The notes beneath the pieces are model-generated. The model searched no databases, had not been told where the DNA came from, and saw only the letters and a list, made by a program, of their open reading frames with translations. Made by a program: the position numbers and the translations under genes. This document shows, one piece after another, positions 1-4,741 of a DNA stretch of 5,260 bases; within the stretch, counting starts at the first letter, position 1; each line of letters opens with the position of its first letter. The stretch spans positions 1-5,260 of the forward strand of contig URUW01000139.1 of assembly GCA_900551205.1 (NCBI GenBank). Direction: 5' to 3'. The stretch is from an uncultured Collinsella sp. GTDB lineage: Bacteria > Actinomycetota > Coriobacteriia > Coriobacteriales > Coriobacteriaceae.

Positions 1-7
1 CAAGAAC

Positions 8-85
8 TGGGGTGGGTAAAGGGACTCGAACCCTCGACCTACGGGACCACAACCCGTCGCTCTAGCCAACTGAGCTACACCCACC
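8..85 (-). tRNA. tRNA-His (anticodon GTG)
   Basis: Read on the minus strand, this folds as a complete cloverleaf. The 7-bp acceptor stem is GTGGGTG with TACCCAC. The D arm begins GCTC and closes GAGC. The anticodon stem ACGGG/CCCGT encloses the loop TTGTGGT, with anticodon GTG (plus-strand bases 48-50), which reads His codons. The T arm carries TTCGAGT. An extra 5' G at base 85 faces a C at the discriminator position (base 11), the G-1:C73 pair that is the known identity element of tRNA-His, so the identity is doubly supported. The CCA end is encoded in the gene (bases 8-10). It is divergent from the aminotransferase gene. Confidence 0.97.
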
Positions 86-111
86 GTGTCCTGTGCGCTT
101 CGCGCTCGACT

Positions 112-140
112 ATTATTGCAAGGAACGCCACGCGATGCAA
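112..140 (-). promoter_or_regulatory. Probable sigma-70-type promoter of tRNA-His
   Basis: On the minus strand there is a TTGCAT box (135-140), a 17-base spacer, and an AATAAT box (112-117) that differs from TATAAT at one position. The -10 box ends 26 bases before the tRNA 5' end, giving a short leader for RNase P to remove. The -35 match is only half of the consensus, but spacing and position fit well. Confidence 0.5.
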
Positions 141-147
141 GCCCCAA

Positions 148-190
148 TTTTCAAGAATTTTGAAAAGAGTTTTTCGAGCCCGTTTCGAGC
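148..190. repeat. Short inverted repeat and paired direct repeat in the tRNA-His/aminotransferase gap
   Basis: Two small structures sit side by side. The first is a perfect inverted repeat, TTTTCAA (148-154) and TTGAAAA (160-166), separated by five bases. The second is the 8-mer TTTCGAGC at 172-179 and again at 183-190, a period of 11 bases, so both copies face the same side of the helix. A third copy, inverted (GCTCGAAA), lies at 233-240 just before the aminotransferase start. They may be operator sites or elements of an RNA leader; the sequence does not decide between these. I could not find a convincing plus-strand promoter in this gap. Confidence 0.45.
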
Positions 191-237
191 AAATCCCACC
201 GGTTCCATAGGAGTAAACTTGCTCCACCCAATGCTCG

Positions 238-243
238 AAAGGA
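238..243 (+). promoter_or_regulatory. Ribosome binding site deciding the ATG at 249
   Basis: AAAGGA lies five bases before the ATG at 249, a good Shine-Dalgarno distance. A rival site, AGGAG at 209-213, lies five bases before an in-frame TTG at 219, which would add ten residues. The ATG is preferred because the resulting N-terminus begins where this aminotransferase family usually begins and because ATG is the commoner start codon. The site overlaps the inverted 8-mer copy at 233-240. Confidence 0.6.
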
Positions 244-248
244 TAGGC

Positions 249-1430
249 ATGAAAGAACTCTCCAACCGCACGGCGGCGTTTACCGATTCGGTCATCCGCC
301 GCATGACGCGCATCTCCAACAAGTATGGTGCCGTCAACCTGTCGCAGGGCTTCCCCGATTTCGATCCCCCGGCGCAGATGCTCGATAGCCTCAGCACCAT
401 TGCCACCGACCCCAAGCCGCTTTACCACCAGTACTCCATCACCTGGGGCTCCCAGGCCATGCGCGAGGCGCTTGCCGCCAAGCAGGAGCACTTTATGGGC
501 ATGCCGATCAACCCCAACGAGAGCATCGTGGTCACCTGCGGCTCCACCGAGGCCATGATGGCCGCCATGATGACGGTCACGAACCCCGGCGACAAGGTCG
601 TCATCTTCTCGCCATTCTACGAGAACTACGGCGCCGACACGATCCTTTCGGGTGCGGAGCCTATCTACGTGCCGCTCAACCCGCCCACCTTTGACTTTGA
701 CCGTGAGGTCCTGGAGGCGGCCTTCCGCGACAACGATCCCAAGGCGATCGTTCTATGCAACCCGTCCAACCCCTGCGGCAAGGTCTTTACCCGCGAGGAG
801 CTCACCCTTATCGCCGACCTGTGCAAAAAGTATGACGCCTACTGCATCACCGACGAGGTCTACGAGCACATCGTCTACGCGCCCCACGAGCACGTGTACA
901 TGGCCACGCTGCCCGGCATGTTTGAGCGCACCATCAGTTGCAGCTCGCTATCCAAGACCTACTCCATCACCGGCTGGCGCCTGGGCTACACCATCGCTCC
1001 TGCCGAAATCACCGAGCGCATCAAAAAGGTTCACGACTTCCTCACCGTGGGCGCCGCCGCTCCCCTGCAAGAGGCCGTCGTCACCGCCCTCAACTTCGAC
1101 GACAGCTATTACCAGGAGGTCCTCGACCTCTACACCGCCAAGCGCGACCTATTCTGTCAGGGACTCGACAGCATCGGACTCACGCACAACGTGCCGCAGG
1201 GCGCCTACTACGTGATGATGGATATCTCGGAGTTTGGCTATAACAGCGACCTCGACTTCTGCGAGGATTTGGCCTCCAAGGTGGGCGTGGGCGCCGTGCC
1301 CGGCTCGAGCTTCTTCCGCGAGCCCGTCAACCATCTGATTCGTTTCCACTTTGCCAAACGAGACGAGACGCTTAACGCGGCACTGGAGAACCTCAAGTCT
1401 CTGCGTGATAAAATCGAACCGCGCGGGTAA
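249..1430 (+). CDS. Pyridoxal-phosphate-dependent aminotransferase, class I/II (KAT/aspartate aminotransferase-like)
   Basis: A cytosolic fold-type I transaminase that should move an amino group from an amino acid to a 2-oxo acid. At 393 residues it has the usual full length. Visible family features, in order: NLSQGFPDF (30-38), typical of the kynurenine/methionine aminotransferase branch of subgroup I; GSTEA (98-102), phosphate-binding region; Y124, which stacks on the PLP ring; N174 in NPSNPCG; D202 and Y205 in DEVY, contacting the PLP ring; K236 in SSLSKTYS, the Schiff-base lysine; R244 in GWRLGY, phosphate contact; and R365 in IRFHF, binding the substrate carboxylate. All catalytic residues are present. 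The common NPxNPTG motif has Cys in place of Thr, a mild deviation. The family assignment is firm. The substrate (aromatic amino acids, Met/Gln, Asp or kynurenine) cannot be read from the sequence, and the neighbours give no pathway hint. The gene appears monocistronic, followed by a terminator. The start could also be TTG at 219 (403 residues). Confidence 0.93.
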   Translation: MKELSNRTAAFTDSVIRRMTRISNKYGAVNLSQGFPDFDPPAQMLDSLSTIATDPKPLYHQYSITWGSQAMREALAAKQEHFMGMPINPNESIVVTCGSTEAMMAAMMTVTNPGDKVVIFSPFYENYGADTILSGAEPIYVPLNPPTFDFDREVLEAAFRDNDPKAIVLCNPSNPCGKVFTREELTLIADLCKKYDAYCITDEVYEHIVYAPHEHVYMATLPGMFERTISCSSLSKTYSITGWRLGYTIAPAEITERIKKVHDFLTVGAAAPLQEAVVTALNFDDSYYQEVLDLYTAKRDLFCQGLDSIGLTHNVPQGAYYVMMDISEFGYNSDLDFCEDLASKVGVGAVPGSSFFREPVNHLIRFHFAKRDETLNAALENLKSLRDKIEPRG

Positions 1431-1454
1431 GGACGGTCAGTAACTAAAGGCACT

Positions 1455-1496
1455 AAAGAAACCTCGTGAACCCGTTGGGCCACGAGGTTTCTTTTT
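1455..1496 (+). terminator. Intrinsic terminator of the aminotransferase gene
   Basis: A 14-bp perfect stem pairs AAAGAAACCTCGTG (1455-1468) with CACGAGGTTTCTTT (1481-1494). The loop contains a further CCC/GGG pairing, and the right arm runs into a T tract (1492-1496). It begins 25 bases after the stop codon. The A-rich left arm means it could also act on minus-strand transcripts, though no minus-strand gene lies just upstream of it. Confidence 0.9.
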
Positions 1497-1525
1497 ATAG
1501 CGACCTCATTTATTTTTTTGAGCGC

Positions 1526-1531
1526 TATACT
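1526..1531 (+). promoter_or_regulatory. Possible -10 box for the ROK kinase gene
   Basis: TATACT matches TATAAT at five of six positions and lies 36 bases before the kinase start codon. The preceding segment is AT-rich, but I see no good -35 box at the expected distance. Since a terminator isolates this gene from the one before, a promoter is needed somewhere in 1497-1555. Confidence 0.35.
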
Positions 1532-1567
1532 TTAGTCACGGAGCAACTCGTCCCAGAGAGGAATACT

Positions 1568-2455
1568 ATGGCAGAGCAGCTTATCGGAGCGCTCGAGGCC
1601 GGCGGCACCAAGATGGTCTGCGCCACGGGCTATGCAGACGGTATGGTCCTGGAGTGCGAGCAGATCGCGACCACGACCCCGCAGGAGACCGTCGAGGCCG
1701 TCAACGCATGGTTTGCGAACAAGGGCATCGCCGCGCTGGGCATCGGCGCCTTTGGCCCCACCGCAGTCAACCCCGCCTCGCCCCAATACGGCAAGATCCT
1801 GGAGACGCCCAAAACGGCATGGCGCTACTTTGACCTGCTGGGCACCATCCAAAACGAGCTCAATATTCCCTGCGGCTACGACACCGACGTCAACGTCGCC
1901 TGCCTGGGCGAGGTCACCTTTGGTTGCGCCCAGGGCCTCACGGACGTGGTGTATCTGACCATCGGTACCGGCGTGGGCGCTGGCGTGCTCTCGGGCGGTA
2001 AGCTCGTGCACGGCATGATGCATCCCGAGGCCGGTCACATCCTGGTCACGCGCGACCCGCGCGACACCATTGGCGAGCACAGCGCCTGCCCCTTCCACGA
2101 CAACTGCCTCGAGGGCCTCATCGCCGGCCCCGGCGTTAAAAGGCGCTGGGATGGCAAGAGCGCCGGAGACATGGCCGATGACCCGGAGGCCATGGATCTG
2201 CTCGCCGGCTATCTGGCGCAGGCGCTCATGACCTACATCCTGTGCTATGCGCCGCAGAAGATCGTCATCGGCGGCGGCGTGGCCGACCACACCCCCATCG
2301 TGCCGCTCGCGCGCAAGAAGTGCGCCGAGATGCTCAACGGCTATATCGTCACGCCCGAGGTCAACGACATCGATACCTACATCGTCAACAACAGCCTCGA
2401 GGGCAAGCAGGGCATCATGGGCTGCCTGGCCCTAGGCGCACAGGCGCTTCAGTAA
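1568..2455 (+). CDS. ROK-family sugar kinase, probable zinc-containing fructokinase (ScrK/GmuE type)
   Basis: An ATP-dependent cytosolic hexose kinase, most likely converting fructose to fructose 6-phosphate. It has 295 residues, about the usual length for bacterial ROK fructokinases. In order: LEAGGTK (9-15), the N-terminal phosphate loop of the actin-like ATPase fold; GIGAFGP, as in fructokinases; D107 in DTDVN, the expected catalytic base; IGTGVGAG (132-139), the second phosphate loop; HPEAGH ending at H157, then CPFHDNC with C174, H177 and C180, which together form the structural zinc site; LEGLIAGP directly after; and IGGGV (234-238), the adenosine-side loop. There is no N-terminal winged-helix domain, so it is a kinase and not a ROK repressor. 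The zinc site with one His between the cysteines fits the fructokinase branch better than glucokinase or NagK. The ATG at 1568 has an AGAGGA ribosome binding site five bases upstream. A longer reading frame from 1466 would begin inside the preceding terminator and is not used. Sugar specificity is inferred; no transporter or hydrolase gene is adjacent. Confidence 0.9.
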   Translation: MAEQLIGALEAGGTKMVCATGYADGMVLECEQIATTTPQETVEAVNAWFANKGIAALGIGAFGPTAVNPASPQYGKILETPKTAWRYFDLLGTIQNELNIPCGYDTDVNVACLGEVTFGCAQGLTDVVYLTIGTGVGAGVLSGGKLVHGMMHPEAGHILVTRDPRDTIGEHSACPFHDNCLEGLIAGPGVKRRWDGKSAGDMADDPEAMDLLAGYLAQALMTYILCYAPQKIVIGGGVADHTPIVPLARKKCAEMLNGYIVTPEVNDIDTYIVNNSLEGKQGIMGCLALGAQALQ

Positions 2456-2537
2456 CAGACGCACCCACAGGGCGTGGCGCACCCGGCAAATCCGACCTAT
2501 GGAACGACGCCGCCACACCTCATATAAGCCCTCCAAT

Positions 2538-2585
2538 AAAAAAGGCCGCCTAGGACCAAACAATGCGTCCTTAGGCGGCCTTTTT
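2538..2585. terminator. Bidirectional terminator shared by the ROK kinase and vanZ-like genes
   Basis: The left arm GGCCGCCTAGGAC (2544-2556) pairs with GTCCTTAGGCGGCC (2567-2580), with one unpaired T in the right arm. The stem is flanked by A6 on the left (2538-2543) and T5 on the right (2581-2585), so transcripts from either side end in a U tract after the hairpin. It lies between convergent genes. The right arm and the T5 tract lie in the coding end of the vanZ-like gene, whose stop codon is 2571-2573. Confidence 0.9.
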
Positions 2586-3020
2586 GGCGCACATCAGCGA
2601 CCGTAAGAGATATCGGAGCACAACGCCCGTTGCCGCACCACAGCAGTCGATCATCACATCGGTGATCATGCCGGCGCGTCCCGGCACAAAGAGCTGAATC
2701 GTCTCGTCGATCGAGGGAATCAGCAGCAGGAACACCGCCGTGGGCAGCAGCACGTCAAAGGTGCGCCGGCCCTCAAAATCAAAGGCGTGCGTTGCCAAGA
2801 TGCCGAGCACCATATACTCGGTAAAATGCGCGCACTTGCGAACAACAAAGTTGGTCACCCATTCATATGGAAGTCCCACGCCGTGCAGGAAACCGCGGAT
2901 AGCTTCCATGACCGTTAGGCTCAGCGAGCCCGACCCCGAGCCGGGAACCAGCGAATTGCCCCAGATCAAGAGCGCCATCAGGCAGGTTACGACCGCCCAT
3001 TTTCGATTGATCTTAACCAT
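2571..3020 (-). CDS. VanZ-family membrane protein
   Basis: A small integral membrane protein of 149 residues. VanZ of the Tn1546 vancomycin cluster gives low-level teicoplanin resistance, but most chromosomal relatives have no settled role, so resistance should not be inferred. Four hydrophobic segments are visible, at about 7-24, 58-80, 90-109 and 121-142. The family signature is complete: RKCAHFTEY (61-69, with R61, K62, H65 and E68), then SIDETIQLFVPGR (D105, E106, Q109, P113-R115), then D121 and D125 in the last helix. The chosen ATG at 3020 follows the preceding gene's stop by 7 bases. GTG at 3041 would overlap that gene and has no ribosome binding site before it. The gene is probably cotranscribed with, and translationally coupled to, the 466-residue protein upstream. 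Its last codons (KKAA and stop) lie inside the terminator stem. Confidence 0.88.
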   Translation of the reverse strand: MVKINRKWAVVTCLMALLIWGNSLVPGSGSGSLSLTVMEAIRGFLHGVGLPYEWVTNFVVRKCAHFTEYMVLGILATHAFDFEGRRTFDVLLPTAVFLLLIPSIDETIQLFVPGRAGMITDVMIDCCGAATGVVLRYLLRSLMCAKKAA

Positions 3021-3027
3021 GCAGAAG

Positions 3028-4428
3028 TTATGCCTCCGCACGGAGCGGCGCGAAGCTGGCGGTACCGCCCTCGATAACGCTCAGATAAGCACGGCCCGTA
3101 CGCTTGGCGGTAGAGGACTGAAGACGCTCGATCTCTTCCTCGAGGATCTGATTGACGCGCTCGTGACGACGATTTTCCATAATGCCGGCGGCAATAGCCT
3201 CGGCCCGCTCGATGCTCTCACGCGAGATACGGGCAGTATCCTCGGGGAACACAGCGCTGTGACGGCCGACATAGGCGGGGGCAGCAGGCTGAGGGGCAGC
3301 GACGGGAGCGGGGGCTGAAACAGGAGCAGGCTCGTCAATCTCATCCAGAATCGCGGTGGCGGCGGCCCACATACCCTCGTGGCCCGAGTAATCGGCCATG
3401 GGGACATCAACCTCGAGCGAGGCGTCCGGAAGGTCGCCGGTGTCGATGCGATCTTGGGCATCAATCGATGCGGTGATGGCTGCAGGCTCATCGAGGTCAT
3501 CGAGATCGATGCCCGCGGCACCGGAGATGATAGGCATGCTGGCGAGGTTTGCATTGTACGGCGCAGCCTCAGCCGCCTGCTGCTGGGCAGGAGCGCCCCA
3601 AAGCGAGCTTTCGGCGGCACGGCGGGCGGCAACAGCCTCCTCGTCCGCGGTCATGGCTTCATCAACGTACGAATTATCGGCAGAAGCGTTCGCGTCCGCC
3701 GAGGTAGCGCTGTAGGCGTTATTGACCGCCGCATTGGCAACGAGTGCCACGAAAGCCGCCGTGCTGCCCGCAGGGGCGGCCTGGGAGCCCGACACGGCGC
3801 GTGCCGCGGCGGCGATATCATCGCGATTGAAGGAGCCGGTCTGCCCGCCGTTGGTGAGCTCGTCGATGGCGACTTGATAGACGTCGCGCGAGCGTGCAGG
3901 GTCGCAGCTCACCGGCGAATCGTCGTCGAGCATGCTGTCGATCATGGACCAAGCCTCGGCCTCGTCCATAGCATCTGCGGCTCGAGCGATGGTAGGGACA
4001 CCATCATCGGCATGACGGCGCTGGAACGCACCAGTCAGGCCGGAAAGGAATGCCGAGGTAGACTGCTCCGACTGAGCCTGAGAAGCAGAAGCCGCAGCGT
4101 ACGGAATCGCATCCTGCTGCTGAGCTGGAATCGAGGCGGTCTTGAACTCGCTTTGATGCTGATTGAGATTGGCGGCACCGCCCATGGCATCGGGCTGGAA
4201 CAGACGCTCTTCACGCTGCGCACGATACTCGGAGATACCCAGCGAGGCGGCATAGATACCCACGCCCGCCACCGCGCCCACGGCGAAGGGAACTGCACCC
4301 GCCACGACCGTCTCGTTCACCGACGAAAACGGCAGCGTCGCGGCATACATAACCACGGGAGCGGCAAGGCCGATCCCGCACGAAAGTCCGGCAAGGACTG
4401 CTCGTTGTGTTGCATCAGAAGAAGCCAT
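3028..4428 (-). CDS. Unknown membrane-anchored protein with long acidic Ala-rich cytoplasmic tail
   Basis: I do not recognise this 466-residue protein. Two hydrophobic segments at about 10-31 and 40-63 form a hairpin with a short loop. Arginines follow the second one (EYRAQREER), so by the positive-inside rule both ends and the long tail should be cytoplasmic. Residues about 80-385 are rich in Ala, Asp, Glu, Ser and Gln with little hydrophobic patterning, so probably mostly disordered. They include a motif seen twice, W-x5-[MI]-LD-[DE] (W160, W354), and an Ala-Pro stretch at about 367-385. The C-terminus (about 402-441) is Arg/Glu-rich and predicted helical, possibly coiled coil. The whole protein has only two lysines (K96, K442). 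There is no signal peptidase site, lipobox or enzyme motif. The ATG at 4428 has GGGGAG five bases upstream; the TTG at 4455 has none. It is first in an operon with the vanZ-like gene. A scaffold or envelope-associated adaptor would fit the shape, but that is a guess. The plus-strand open frames opposite it are shadows. Confidence 0.8.
   Translation of the reverse strand: MASSDATQRAVLAGLSCGIGLAAPVVMYAATLPFSSVNETVVAGAVPFAVGAVAGVGIYAASLGISEYRAQREERLFQPDAMGGAANLNQHQSEFKTASIPAQQQDAIPYAAASASQAQSEQSTSAFLSGLTGAFQRRHADDGVPTIARAADAMDEAEAWSMIDSMLDDDSPVSCDPARSRDVYQVAIDELTNGGQTGSFNRDDIAAAARAVSGSQAAPAGSTAAFVALVANAAVNNAYSATSADANASADNSYVDEAMTADEEAVAARRAAESSLWGAPAQQQAAEAAPYNANLASMPIISGAAGIDLDDLDEPAAITASIDAQDRIDTGDLPDASLEVDVPMADYSGHEGMWAAATAILDEIDEPAPVSAPAPVAAPQPAAPAYVGRHSAVFPEDTARISRESIERAEAIAAGIMENRRHERVNQILEEEIERLQSSTAKRTGRAYLSVIEGGTASFAPLRAEA
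3033..3037 (-). promoter_or_regulatory. Ribosome binding site of the vanZ-like gene, inside the upstream gene
   Basis: GGAGG on the minus strand is formed by the last sense codons of the 466-residue protein (Ala-Glu-Ala before TAA). It lies 12 bases from the ATG at 3020, longer than ideal. No other start codon lies closer in frame. Ribosomes finishing the upstream gene at 3028-3030 would uncover or hand over to this site, which suggests translational coupling. Confidence 0.5.
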
Positions 4429-4558
4429 GAGCTCTCCCCATCTTCCAGCACCCAAATCGCATCATTCAGTTGGCTGCGCGAGAGAAGATGAAGCGGGGCT
4501 ATGCCCCAAAGCAACGGTATATGGTTCGTTTCATCTGCGTTTTCCGTCGCGAAGCTTA
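4429..4558 (-). promoter_or_regulatory. Structured leader of the 466-residue protein gene
   Basis: If transcription starts just after the promoter at 4565-4593, the mRNA has about 130 untranslated bases. Two nested stems are visible on the minus strand. The outer one is AGATGAA (4536-4530) with TTCATCT (4492-4486). The inner one is GGGGC/GCCCC around a three-base loop (4507-4495). No U tract follows, so this is not a plain terminator. It matches no riboswitch class I know. The rest of the 313 bases between this gene and rho holds the promoter and the rho terminators; I see nothing else in it. Confidence 0.4.
4499..4534 (-). CDS. Possible 11-residue leader peptide
   Basis: A minus-strand ATG at 4534 opens a short frame, MKRTIYRCFGA, ending at TAG (4501-4499). 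A weak GGA ribosome binding site lies eight bases before it. The start codon lies in the outer stem of the leader and the stop codon lies in the inner hairpin, so translating it would open both. There is no run of one regulatory amino acid, as in classic attenuators. An open frame this short can arise by chance. Confidence 0.22.
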   Translation of the reverse strand: MKRTIYRCFGA

Positions 4559-4564
4559 AAAGTT

Positions 4565-4593
4565 ATTATGCGAAACCGTCCTGTCGATTGCAA
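4565..4593 (-). promoter_or_regulatory. Probable promoter of the 466-residue protein/vanZ-like operon
   Basis: On the minus strand there is TTGCAA (4588-4593), exactly 17 bases, then CATAAT (4565-4570), which matches TATAAT at five of six positions. It lies downstream of the rho terminators and upstream of the leader, the position required for a separate operon. Its style resembles the tRNA-His promoter in this window (TTGCAT, 17 bases, AATAAT). Confidence 0.55.
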
Positions 4594-4645
4594 GTGACGA
4601 TGTCGGATTGAAACGGGAAACCTGCTGCTCGTCGGTCTTACGGTC

Positions 4646-4670
4646 AAAAATAAGCGCGGAGCGGCGCTAT
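4646..4670 (-). terminator. Possible second terminator after rho
   Basis: On the minus strand AGCGC (4668-4664) pairs with GCGCT (4657-4653) around a six-base loop, followed after TA by T5 (4650-4646). The stem is short, but it lies just beyond the main rho terminator in the same direction, as a backup would. Confidence 0.4.
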
Positions 4671-4672
4671 AG

Positions 4673-4704
4673 AAAAGGGCCGAGGCTCAAAGCCCCGACC
4701 CTTT
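4673..4704 (-). terminator. Intrinsic terminator of rho
   Basis: On the minus strand a 14-bp stem, AAAGGGTCGGGGCT (4704-4691) with AGCCTCGGCCCTTT (4687-4674), closes on a three-base loop and ends in TTTT. Two of the pairs are G-U in the minus-strand RNA. In a plus-strand transcript the same positions would be A-C mismatches, so the structure favours the rho direction. It begins 37 bases after the rho stop codon. Confidence 0.8.
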
Positions 4705-4741
4705 ATCGCATTGATGACTATCGCTGCGCGTGGATGACAAC

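Noticed and set aside
93..248. Extended N-terminus of the aminotransferase from GTG at 93
   Set aside because: It starts 8 bases from the tRNA-His end, runs through the tRNA promoter and the repeats, has no ribosome binding site, and adds residues not typical of the family.
1466..1567. Extended N-terminus of the ROK kinase from 1466
   Set aside because: The start lies inside the stem of the preceding terminator and there is no ribosome binding site; the ATG at 1568 has a clear one and begins right before the conserved phosphate loop.
1532..2290. A 252-codon minus-strand open frame opposite the ROK kinase
   Set aside because: The plus strand encodes a complete kinase with all motifs; the antisense product shows no recognisable family and is a shadow.
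2456..2537. Possible small gene or promoter between the ROK kinase and the shared terminator
   Set aside because: No open frame with a ribosome binding site and no promoter-like boxes; it looks like plain 3' untranslated sequence.
2571..3020. Glycopeptide resistance determinant suggested by the VanZ name
   Set aside because: No vanHAX or vanRS genes are nearby, and VanZ-family proteins are widespread in bacteria without a resistance role. Only the family assignment is supported.
3379..4491. A 370-codon open frame on the plus strand opposite the unknown membrane protein
   Set aside because: Its translation is an Arg/Gly/Ile-rich composition without domain patterns. It lies antisense to a gene with a good ribosome binding site, membrane segments and operon context. 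Long antisense open frames are common in GC-rich DNA.
4495..4507. GGGGC/GCCCC hairpin considered as a terminator
   Set aside because: The stem is only five pairs and no T tract follows on either strand. Kept only as part of the leader structure.
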